The position numbers and the translations under genes are program-made. A stretch of 64,000 nucleotides of DNA from Cololabis saira (taxonomy: Eukaryota; Chordata; Actinopteri; Beloniformes; Belonidae), in assembly GCF_033807715.1 (NCBI RefSeq), contig NC_084591.1, positions 43,612,868 through 43,676,867 on the forward strand. Direction: 5' to 3'. Positions 11,221 to 23,200 of the stretch are shown one piece after another. The first letter of the stretch is position 1. Each line of letters starts with the position of its first letter. The notes under the pieces were generated by a model. It had not been told where the DNA came from, made no database searches, and was given only the letters and a program-made list of their open reading frames with translations.

Positions 11221-14200
11221 GCGCTGCTCACACACACATATCACTGGGAAAAAAAAGGTTTTGTTTTCTTATTTTCACTTCACATCTTGTAGTTTTTTAT
11301 TTTTAGAATGAAAGCACTGAGTTTTCTGCTCCTTTAGGACTGACTGGTTCACGTCAGTCCATGTGTCAGTGAGACATCTGGTGGCCAGCAGCTAAAACTA
11401 CAAGCAGCCTGAACCATCAAGCATCAAGAAGCATCTGCTTTTAGTGCCCTCAACCCTGCAAAGCATTCTGGGATTGACACACTGTTGTCTTCTCTGTCTG
11501 TTTCAGGTTTGTCAGGAAAAGCAGCAAACAAACTAAGACAGTTTGACTCAGCAGCTCTGGCTGCAACTCCTGAACAGTGGGAAACGCTGATGTTACAAAT
11601 CTACGCGCAGACACGAGCTCTCTGTGTTGACAGACCGGGTTCCCATCTGTACAAACCAGCACAAATAAATAAAATCCCCCCCCCCCCCCCCCCCCTCTTA
11701 AATCCTAAGTTGACATCACACTTGATTAAGAAACATAATGTTTCATTGTGTGTCTGACAAAATCCATAAATGAGAAAGAGAATCTTCTGTTCGTGTGTCA
11801 TTTTATCTCTACATTCTGAGCCTTGGGGCTCATTGTTCCCGTACAGGCTCACTGCCAAGGTAATGATAAAGTTTAGCTGTGTTACGACTTTCACGAACCT
11901 CAACATCGATGTGATGGCACATTTAAAAACAACAAGGGAAGTAAAGTGAACAGAAGGTGAAAAGACAGATTCCAGAGTAGCGGCAGTTGTTGTTTCCTCA
12001 CCTTGTCCGACACTTTTGGTAACCAGTGCTAAGAAGAAAGAGCTCAGGGGGAACGACTCTAACAAGACGTTAAGACTGGTACGTGTCCCGACATTCCTTC
12101 ATCAGGACAGCTTGTGGTTTGCAGGATATTTTACAGGTCGGGGAGGAGGTTTGGTTGACTTTAGTCACAATCCTGTCCACAGGCACAGTCTCTATTCCCC
12201 ACAGATCGGTTGGAGTTATTCCCTGCTCCTTAAACTTTTAACTGTTCTCAGCTACAAACCACGATGGACTGAAACTTCAGTCCCAAAGCTATTTGCACAA
12301 ATAAGCATGAAACTGCCTTTACTTCACTATAATGTTTGCCTGTTAGAGCCAGTACTGGAGTTGAGGGGGATGAGGGGGGATGGCACCCCCCTGAAATAAA
12401 AACAGTCAAAATCATCCTCCCTGTAAAACTGCCATCCCCCCTTCCCATCCCTTATGTCATTTCATCAATGAATGTGGTTTTACTGCTATTTCAACATTTA
12501 GAGTCATAACCAGAAAAATAACACCAGAAAAATAACTTATTTGACAATTTTCACCTGTTTCAAGTGAATTTTCACTTGAAATAAGTAGAAAAATCTGCCA
12601 GTGGGACAAGATTTATCTTCTCATTACAAGCAAAGGCAGATTTTTCTACTTATTTTAAATGAAAATCTACTTGAAACAGGTGAAAATTGTTGTTTTTTCC
12701 AGTGATGAGTCTTGTTTTAAGTGTAATGAGATTTTTTTGTACTAAAATGAGACATTTTAACTAGAAATAAGACAAATATTCTTGTTAAGATTTTGAGTTT
12801 TTGCAGTGATCCATGTTACTTATCCTGTGAAGGACAGAGTCATATTGATAAGTTCAGAAAAGTGTTTTTTATTGTTGTGTTTTGATGTATTTGATGTAAG
12901 CCCAGTGGATATTTAAAGCTTACAGAAGGCTGCATTTAACTGCTGCTATGTCATTCCTGCAGTATTTCTGCAGGTGTTTTGGTCACTGCTATTATTTGTA
13001 ATATATTATATTATTTGTAATCAGCACAAATGATCTGTCCCCATATGATAAAATCCACCATCCCCCCTGAATTTCTTTTACAACTCGAGTACTGGTTAGA
13101 GCTGATGACGAAAGACAGAGCGGACTACATTCATCACCGTCTATCAGCCGCAGTGCAGATAATTACCAATAACTAATAAGGTGCTGCTAATGCCCAATTC
13201 CAGACCTCAGCCGGACTGAAATGTTGTGTGGGGGCTTGGATAGATCGGTGCATAAATGATGTCTACAAACCTAGATGACAGAAGCAGTGAGTGGGTTCAA
13301 ATTCCTCCACAACAATGTGAGATGTGGGCTTTGATAATTCATGATGAATGTCCTGAACAAATTACACATTAATTAATTACTCCACAAAGCCCCATAGTCA
13401 TTAGTTAATGATGCTGAAGCCGCTTCTCTAGAACATTCTGTCTGTACAAACGCTGAGAGATGTTTGTGGAAACGGGCAGGAAGCAACAAGAGCCTATTGT
13501 GTGATCTCACTGCACCAGACGGCTCACTATTGTGCGGTGCGCGTGCACGTCTGTGGCTGGAAAAAGGGGGTACTCACATCAAAACCTGTGTTTGGATCCC
13601 AGCCCACGTGACCGATGTGCCTGAGGAAGACGGGACACACACACACATGGTGAGATCACACACACGTGTCAGCATAGCAGTATACATCAGCTGTTGAGCA
13701 CATGCAAGTGGGCAGACGTGTGCACATGCTAAATAGTGAGCCCACACACACGTGTCATGACAGTGGCTCACTGAGCAGAGTCTGACATGTTTACGGCTGG
13801 ATCAGGCGTGCAGACAAACAGGACTGGAGCTTTCTTCCTCAGAGTTTCAGCCAACATTGCATGACGTCCTGATACCCGCTGCCTTACCTCAGTTTCATTT
13901 CACTTTATTTTGTCTAGAGGGACATTGTACATTGATAAACATTTTAAAATGTAAGTATACCCAATTGTAGCTAAAAGGCTAATTTGCATTGGCAAGACTC
14001 AGTAAAAAGATACAAGCAACATTACACGACACACAATATCAACAACAGTTAAAGCTGAAGATGAACGGGCCCTCGCACTCATGGCCCGGGTTCCCCCCAC
14101 ATTCCTAGGTCAATAATACTAGAAAAGTGCCTTTGCTGTTCACATAAAACTCAACTTATCCCCATAACTAATTCAGGCCAATGGAAGTCCAGGACTCAAA

Positions 14201-17200
14201 ACCGAGTCCGATGACACCACCCACGACTCTCTATGTCAAACCATTCGAAGGTCATGGCAGAAAGTAGGAACTATCAAATGTGGACCAATCAGAAGAAGGG
14301 GGGCGCGCTTTTTGGCGTCTATCGTTGCCACAGTAACGCTTTTGACTGAGAAAAGTAATGCCCATCGTTGCATGATGGAGACGCACATTTTGATGTATAA
14401 CACACCTGGGTGCACGTTACAGTTCGGGCCGCATTAACGGCCGAAGAAATGGCATAAATTGTGCCAAAATTATTTTTTTGTAAAAAAAAAAAAAAAAAAA
14501 AAATCTCATTACACTTAAAACAAGACTCATCACTGGAAAAAACAACAATTTTCACCTGTTTCAAGTAGATTTTCACTTAAAATAAGTAGAAAAATCTGCC
14601 AGTGGAACAAGATTTTTTGCTTGTAATGAGAAGATAAATCTTGTTCCACTGGCAGATTTTTCTACTTATTTCAAGTGAAAATTTACTTCAAACAGGTGAA
14701 AATTGTCAAATAAGTTATTTTTCTGGTAATGACTCTTGTTTTAAGTGTAATGAGATTTTTTGACTAAAAATGAGACATTTTAACTAGAAATAAGACAAAT
14801 ATTCCTGGTAAGATTTTGAGTTTCTGCAGTGTAAAAGCAAACATGTGTCTGGCTCAGTTTTTATTGTATGTTTGTATTAATGGAGGCATAAATGGTGATA
14901 CTGATGAGAAGCTGGAGACGTGACCAGGTCAGTTCCTGTGTGGTGGGTGCGACTCACTGGAAGTTGCTGGGCGTGCCGATGTCGGCCTTGGTCAGCTTCT
15001 TCTTCTTGCCTTTGGTCTTCTTGTCTCTGCGGATCAGAGCGCTGTGGCTCAGCATGTTGTTGAGCTGGTACGGCTGCTGGGGGCCGTGGGAGTTGTGGAA
15101 CCGGACGTTGTTGATCTCCGGGTTCTTGATGTCCACCGTGGCCATGGGCAGAGCCGGACCTGGGTGAGGAGGTAACCAGGATTTTAACGCCTTTTCACCG
15201 TGAAAAAAAAGCTAAAATAAACTTTTTGTACACTTACAGGTTAAGCTTTTGAAAGCTTTTCATCAGAAACCATCAACTTCCACGAATCATATCCACGTTG
15301 CTAAAAACCTTTGATCAATTGAAGCAAATTTACTGATGCCATCTCTGCACTCTCATAAACCTAATACCTTCACTCTGAAAGAAGCAAACCTGAAAATAGA
15401 CAGACTAGTTGCCCTGAGATAAAAGCTGCTGGAACCATTAGATCCTGTCTTGGGGAAACTGTGGTCAGCAGGACTTTGCCCTGGAAAACAACAGACCTTC
15501 AAACTTTTCCTGACGTCCTGAATCAAACCTGACTGACCAACTGGAACCTGGACATCAGCGGCTTCAAGGCAACAGTCTTCAGTCTGGACATAACGCTATA
15601 ACCAGTTAAGCCAAAACGTGCAACTTTTCCCGGAAAGATTCATCTGACCTGCAGTTGGTGCAAATTTAGCAGCTTTTCTAGCTGCAGTGTCTGCATTAAA
15701 TTAAAAAAAAAGAACTCCACAGTAATATTACTCGCTCTTGCACTGGTGTAGAGCATAGACATATATACGTAGACACCACATCGAGTGGTTTTGCCCGCTG
15801 CTGTGATACGTCAACGTTGCCGCCATATTGGATGTTCAAGACTGCGCTGTAAACTAATACAAGTAAATGGACTTATTTTCATAACGCGCTTTTCTACAAA
15901 GAAATAGACGTTTTACGTCTCATTTATTCATTCACACACGCACTAATATACTTGGAAACAGTTAGGCACCAAATATAATATATTTAATTTTCTCAGATGC
16001 CAAAAATAAGAACTTTATTGATCCCACAGTAATTCATGTTATATCAGCTATAGAGAACAAGGTAGTGCCGGAAAACAATATATATCCCCCATCACAAAAA
16101 TAAGAAAAATAGAGAAATATATTTTCTCATCAACAAAACAAATTTTAGATTTTTCAAATAACAAAATAACATATTTGAACCATTTCAACTGAAAAAAATC
16201 TGAAAAATGTTTAAAATATGTTATTTTGTTACTTGAAAAATTTAAAATATGTTTATGTAAAATATGCTTTGTTAATGAGAAAATACATTTCTCTATATAT
16301 ATTGTTTTTCGGCACTACCTTGTTCTCTATAGCTGATATAACATCAATTACTCCTATGTGGGATCCATAAAGTTCTTATTTTTGAGAAAATTAAATATAT
16401 TATATTTGGTGCCTAACTGTTTCCCAAGTATATTAGTGCGTGTGTGAATGAATAAATGAGACGTAAAACGTACATTTCTTTGTAGAAAGGCGCTTTATGA
16501 AAATAAGTCCATTTACTTGTATTAGTTTACAGCGCAGTCTTGAACATCCAATATGGCAGCGGTGTTGACGTATCGCATCAGCTCCATGGAAGGAGGAGGA
16601 TACATGTCTATGGTGTAGAGGAGCATGTGTGGTCTGGAATGACAACCCGCCCTCACTCGCATCTTCAACATGCTTTTAATAATCCTGTGCAGGATCACTG
16701 TAGCAAAAAGCTGCTGTAGATTCAGGTTTTCCAAGTTCCCAAACACGGATTCACTGGATCTGTTAAGTGTTGGACACTCCTTCCTCCTCTTCTGCTGGTT
16801 GCGTCATCCAGTCCTCGAAAACGTTATAATCTGCAGAAACTGAGGCAACATCTGACATAAGCACTAATCCCCTGCTAATCCCAGTCCAAATCCCCGGTCC
16901 CCCCTGAATGCTGGATTTCTACGACCAGACCAAGAGGCTTTCCTTAAATCTTCCATCTCCTGATGTCATGTCCTGCCTTCTAGCACGCTGGCAGCGCCGT
17001 TCTTTGTTGCCCTGGGTGTCAGAACTGGTACTTTTGTAGTCCGACAGCTGCATTCATTAGGAGGACGGATCACATTTTATTTTACTGAAACTTGTTTAAA
17101 AGGGGACCTATTATGAAAAAGAGGTTTTTTCTTGCTTTAACATATATAAAGTGGTCTCCCCTCAGCCTGCCAACTCAGAGGAGGAGGAAAGCAACCAAAT

Positions 17201-20200
17201 TCTGCAGTGTCTGTACCAGAGGTGGAAAAAGTACAAAAATATTGTACTTAAGTAAAAGTACAAATTTTCTGCTTGAAAATTACTTAAGTAAAAGTAAAAA
17301 GTACCCATTAAGAAAATTACTTAAGTAAAAGTATAAAAGTACCTCAACTTAAATATAATAAAGTACCAAAAGTACATGGTGTAAAATGTACTTAAGTACA
17401 AAAGTAAAAAGTACAAAGTACAAAGTACAAAATTCAAAGTACAAAATTATTTTCAAAAGGATTGCAAAGAAATGAAGAATCCAAGAATTTGCTTACAACT
17501 CTAAATAATGGTGATATTATTCTGACCCCTTAGCGTTTGTTTCCATTACCCCATTTTAATTTCTCCCTTTGCTCATCACTGCTGCTGTACCCCAGTGGCC
17601 CCGCTGACAGGTCCACCCCCAGCCTGTAGTATGCAGGGACAACATTAAGCAACCCCAGCTGATAAAGGATGAGACTTTTGAACTTTTAAATGCCAAAACC
17701 ACCTTAGAAGGGGTGGAATCAAAGAATGGTGCGCATGGACACGCGTCGGCTGCCGCTCAAGGCTGATTTATGGTTCCGCGTTACACCAACGCAGGGCCCG
17801 TACCCTACGGCGAGGCTCTGCGTCGATTTAACGCGGAACCATAATTCAGGCTTCAGTCCTCATCGGTACTCGACGCGACGGCGGTTCCTCCGGCCTTCCG
17901 GCCGCCTCTGCGGCGCAACTCTCCCGGGAGCTGCGGCTCCTTCTCGGTATATTCACGCGCCCCCCTTCCTTCCCGTCCGCCTCATGGTTCCGCGTTAAAT
18001 CGACGCACACCTTACGCCGTAGGCTACGGCGTAGGGTGTGCGTCGCCGTGTACCCTACGCTGTAGCTCTGCGCCGGTGTAACGCGGAACCATAAATCAGC
18101 CCCCGCTGTGCTGTTCTTTAATATGTAGCGAGTAACGACGTGTCCAATTTTAAATGTAGCGGATTAAAAGTACGATTATTTCCTTGAAAATGTAACGAAG
18201 TAAAAGTAAAAGTACAGAAAAATGAAAGTATCAATAAAAGTACAAATTCTCAAAAATCTTACTTAAGTAAAATAACGAAGTACTTGTAGTTCGTTACTTT
18301 ACACCACTGGTCTGTACAGCCGCCCGGATGAGCCGTCCAGTGTGATGTGGATCTACGAGCCAATAAGATTCTGTGCATTTTCGTTAGATAACCAAAATAC
18401 AAACCACGCCCACAACTATAAAACCGTGTAACTGCATGAGAGCGTCCGACTATCGTAGCACTGCGTGACATCGGACGCTCTCTGTCCATCTCCCTCCAGC
18501 AGCTGCCACTTTATTGAGGTTTTTGTAGTGAAATGAGGAGGAATCATAGAGATAACTTCTCATTTACACTAACTGGATCAGCCGTTCCTCATCCATGACC
18601 GTTTTCTACAGCACTTTCAACCGGCTTTCAACGCGAGCGTCAGGAAGAAAATAGAAGCAGGACGTCCAACAAATGTTCAGCTCAAAACGGCGCCACGTTG
18701 TAGCCAGTTAGGACAGTCCAATAGAAAATAAAGCAATGGAATTGATTTTGTCGCTGGCGCTCGCTCTCATCGCATGCAGTTAGGACTAGAGCTGGGTATC
18801 ATCACTGACCTCCCGATACGATACGATTCCGATACACTAGGTCCCAGACGATACGATTTCCGATACGATACGATATCGATATTCTGGTTACAATAAGGGA
18901 ATAACGTGATCCTTCCACGCGCCACGTCCGGCCAGAGAAACCCCACCCTGCCTGGTGAAAAGAAGCAGCCTGCTCACTCCTCAAGTAAGGAGGAGACTTG
19001 AGCTCAGTGCAGGGCCTCCCGGGGTTGGTAGATGGAGCATTGCCCAGGACTGACTTAGGTAGGAGCACTGGGTGATAAAATGGGGGGGAAAATCGGGATT
19101 TAAAAAAAAAAAAAAAAAAAAAAAATTTTTTTTTTTTTTTTTTTTTAAATCGATACTTGGATTTATGTATCGATAATCGTTCCTACACATGCATATCGAT
19201 AAAATATCGATATATCGATATTTTTAACCCACCCCTAGTTAGGACACGGTAACTCCGCCGGCCGGAGCCTCCGCCATTTTTTCGTAGCGGTGTATCGCGG
19301 TGAATTTCTCATTTATTTAGCAAAAACAATCAAAAGCTTGTTTTTAAGACATTCAAGGCCTGTTTAAAATAGGGATTAGATGCCATAATAGGTCCCCTTT
19401 AAGTTTCAGAAAAATAAAAAGATAATCAGATCATCAGTTTCAACTTTGTTGACCTGTAGTTTGCATTGCGTGACGACCTCCACTGACCTTCAAGTTGAGC
19501 ATCCTGGTGAATGAGCCACATTAAAGAACTCTTCACTATGATTCTCCCGCTGGTCTTGAAATTGTAGTGAAGCTCAACGTTATATCTCTCAGAGGGGAAA
19601 AGGTGGACATACAGATGCCCCAAACATTCACCTGGATCACTCAGACTCAAGTGAAGTCCTTGACCCTCCTTGACCATTTAGATACTCTAATGTCCCCAAC
19701 AAGATCTTCTCAAAGTTTTTGACTTCAGATAACATTGGACGGTCAGTCAGGACGATTATCAAGTCCTATTATAAGTGACATAAGACTTGGCAGCATCTCC
19801 TCCACAGTGACCATCAGCCTTGATGTCAACACAAGCAGCTTCTTCCAGCTACTGATCACTGCCATCTCACGAGGAGTTTAGATTATGGGTATGCAACCAA
19901 TGCAGACAGACTATAGTGTGTCGTCTTAAAAAAGATCCGACGGCACTTGGAGATGGAATAAATGGTGATTGGTTGGATCTGAAAGTAACAACCACCACAG
20001 GGTTCATTCCAGAGGCAGAAGGAACACCTTCAGTGGTTTGCAGAACCAAGGTTCACAATAGTACAGACCATTTATGTACTACTATGTTCTCTTTTGTGTC
20101 AAAATGTCAGCAGATGGGAGGGGTAATCATCCAAAAAGGAAGAATTCGATCAGATCTGTAAGCACCATCAGCGGCGCTGCGGCCATCAATGTTTGTTTCT

Positions 20201-23200
20201 GAGCGTTTGATGAGAAAACATTCACCAAACACTAAAATGAGCTACTCCAAATAACCATCTTTTTTTGTCCCGTGAACTGTGTGTGCAAAAGCAGGTTAAG
20301 TCATTAATTGGCAACGTTAATTAAGGGAATATGAGAGAATGTCAGGGATTTCTTCAACATTTTAACAACGCTGTTGAACTGTAGCATCTCAGTCTGTCCA
20401 CATACCTGATCACCCATCAACCCTCCTGTCTTTACCTTACAACACGTTTCATTTACCAGTCAGACACAAAACCCAAACTTAAAAAACTTAAAAGTCCTAT
20501 TAAAACTTCCTTAATTCCTGAGTGATTAAACAGTCCCCAGCACAAGACCATCCGCTGCAGTCACTGAGAAGATTAGGGATTAGTCCTCACGTTCATCACG
20601 ACAGGTCTTAGAGGGGACAACAACAGAGACCATGTGCTCACATATGGCACACGCGGCTTCCTGCTGACCAGATTAACCTGCAGTGGACGGATGGCGTGTC
20701 AGCGAGTCGCAGAGAAACAGTGCTGGCAACTCGTCAGGAAACATCACGGCTCTGCAGTCTGCTGATGTCCAGCCAGCTAGCTAGCTAGCTAGCTAGCTAC
20801 CTACCTACCTACCTACCTACCTACTAGGGGTGTAACGATACACTAATCTCACGATACGGTACGATACACGATATTGAGGTCACGATAACGATACGATACG
20901 ATATTATAGCAGTATTTTTTTTAAACAAGCTTGAATGAGGAACATATAACTGGAAAAATTGTCTTTTATTTGAAAGACACAAAATACAAAACAATACTGT
21001 GTGTTTGCCCTATTGTTACAGTTAGTAATGCTTTATAACTGTTTAAGTTTTAAAGAGAAAGCCAGGCCAACCATTTTCCACAAACTGAACTAAAAGTAAA
21101 TGTCAGGTTCATGCTCACCTTATAAGTGTAAGAGGAGATTTATTTTTGTTAAGAAGGTTATTTTGGTAATTCAGGGTTGATTATTTTATAAATATATTCT
21201 TTATATTCTATGACACTAGTCAGTTTATCTGTAGTGATTAGTCTGTTTTAGATTGGGCGGAGTGATACGCCACAGTACGGCACTAGGTGCTGTGTTGATG
21301 TTCTAAAATCCTACACTGTTGAGGGACATTAAAGTACACTGGAACTCAGCAGAAGTTGTCCCCGTGTTTATCCTACTCACGACCTGAAAAAGGTTTAATT
21401 TAATAAGGTAAGGCTTAACTCTACACCAGCCTTACAAAAGTAAAAGTTCAGAGCTCAAAACCCTGCAAGAGCCCCGTGATCGGGACCAAAACGGTACTAG
21501 TTTCTTCTGAGCGGAGGAAGATTTTGGTCCGCGGGTCGAGGCGCGGTCGTCACCAATACACTGCACGTTACTAGTCAACACAATAGATTAATATTAATAA
21601 TCCAATATCGAGATACAGTTTGTCACCTCCACGACACGTATCGTGACGTTTTTGTATCGCGAAATTTCGTGGCACGATATACTGTTACACCCCTACTACC
21701 TACCTACCGGCCGGCCGGCTGCATACACAGTCACTTCTCGTTTCAGATTGATTCCTCTCAACTGCTCTACAACCAGAATGAATCCTGCCTTTTTTACAAA
21801 ACTAACCAATCCCAGGGATGAATGAGCTCTAAACCGAAGCCGAAAGTCTGCTCCAACATCTGCTCCCGGGTGCATAGCCGTGTTCATTTGATCCAAACGA
21901 TGATGATCTAGAGCAGGGGTCGGCAACCCAAAATGTTGAAAGAGCCATATTGGACCAAATACACAAAAAACAAATATGTCTGGAGCCGCAAAAAATGAAA
22001 AGTCTTGTATAAGCCTTAGAATGAAGGCAACACATGCTGCATGTTTCTATATTAGTTATAACTGGGTCCTCGGCTGCAAATGTAGCATGTTAATGTCTTT
22101 CGAATCTATGGAAGAGTTATGGCTAGGCAGGAGAAAAATCAAAATAATATTTTAGAGTAGGAAGATTTTTTTTTCATTATGCACTTCGAGAAAAAATTAG
22201 AAATGTAGAGATTAATGTTGAAGTACAATTTTGAGAAAAAAGTCAAAATGTCGAGAAAAAAGTCGAAATGACGAGAAAAAGTCGAAATGTCGAGAAAAGT
22301 CGAAAGGAAAAAAGAAAGAGAAAAAGGAAAAAAAGAAGAAAAAAAGAGAAAAAAGAAGAAAAAGAGGAAAAAAAAAGAAAAAAAAAGAAAAAAAAGAAGA
22401 AAAAAAAAGTCAAACATTTTTGAAAAAGCTCCAGGAGCCACTAGGGCGGCGCTAAAGAGCCGCATGAGGCTCTAGAGCCGCGGGTTGCAGACCCCTGGTC
22501 TAAAGTTTAGACCCCAAAACTCTGGATGGTGGTGAGATTTCTGACGCAGCGATTGCTGGTTGTTATAACCCCTGGTTCAGTGAGTTTATTGAACTGAAAT
22601 TAACTCCATCCATCCATAAAGAATACAGCACTGAAGTAACACTTAAGCTGATGATGTCTCACGCAGCATCAGCAGGCCAGGAGACCACATGGCCAAAAAC
22701 TCACAGTCAGCAGTTCAAAAAACGAGTCCAGAGACCATTCTTCACTCGCATGTCAGGGATTAGACCATCTGCTGTCAGCAGGCACGGCCGTCCTTCTGCT
22801 TTAGTCCTGTTACTCTGCAGTCCCGGGCTTCTGAAAAGTTGGTGCAAAATATGTTCCTCCAGCTTCTTTTGGATGGAGCACACAGAACCAAAGTTAAGTT
22901 ACAGTGCTGCAAGTGCTTTCCTCTCACGCGACAGTTCAGAGAAAACGTGGTTTAAACGTCATCTTCCTCTCCGTTGTATTGCTGCACTGCTTCTGCAGAG
23001 TCTTCTCTTCCCACAGCTTTGGGGTCGACTGAGCTGAACTATGGAAAGCTCTTTCAGTGTCAGTGTTTCTCCCGTGAGAAAACAACATTCCTGATGTCGT
23101 GGCCACTCGCAAGGTCACAGCGTCGTCGAAAAAAGCCGACATAACAAGCAGACTTGCTGCAAGCAGCAGATCATCCAAGTCACAGATCCCTTTTAAAAAT

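Larger units (their letters stand above)
17097..19402. mobile_element. TTAA-flanked element hosting three other elements
   Basis: Left end TTTAAAAGGGGACCTATTATG and right end CATAATAGGTCCCCTTTAA are inverted, each with a TTAA at the tip, as for piggyBac-like MITEs. The interior is split by the elements at 17217-18309 (which carries 17761-18101) and 18786-19236. The element's own sequence is 17097-17208, 18318-18777 and 19245-19402. No coding sequence recognised. Confidence 0.7.

Noticed and set aside
11485..11757. Possible exon beginning after a TTTCAG acceptor ([18 protein letters not shown])
   Set aside because: Plus strand inside a wasl intron, no known motif, no donor in frame before the poly-C tract; kept as unassigned.
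22231..22475. Lys/Arg-rich and Phe-rich open frames
   Set aside because: Products of a purine-only tract within a hAT MITE.
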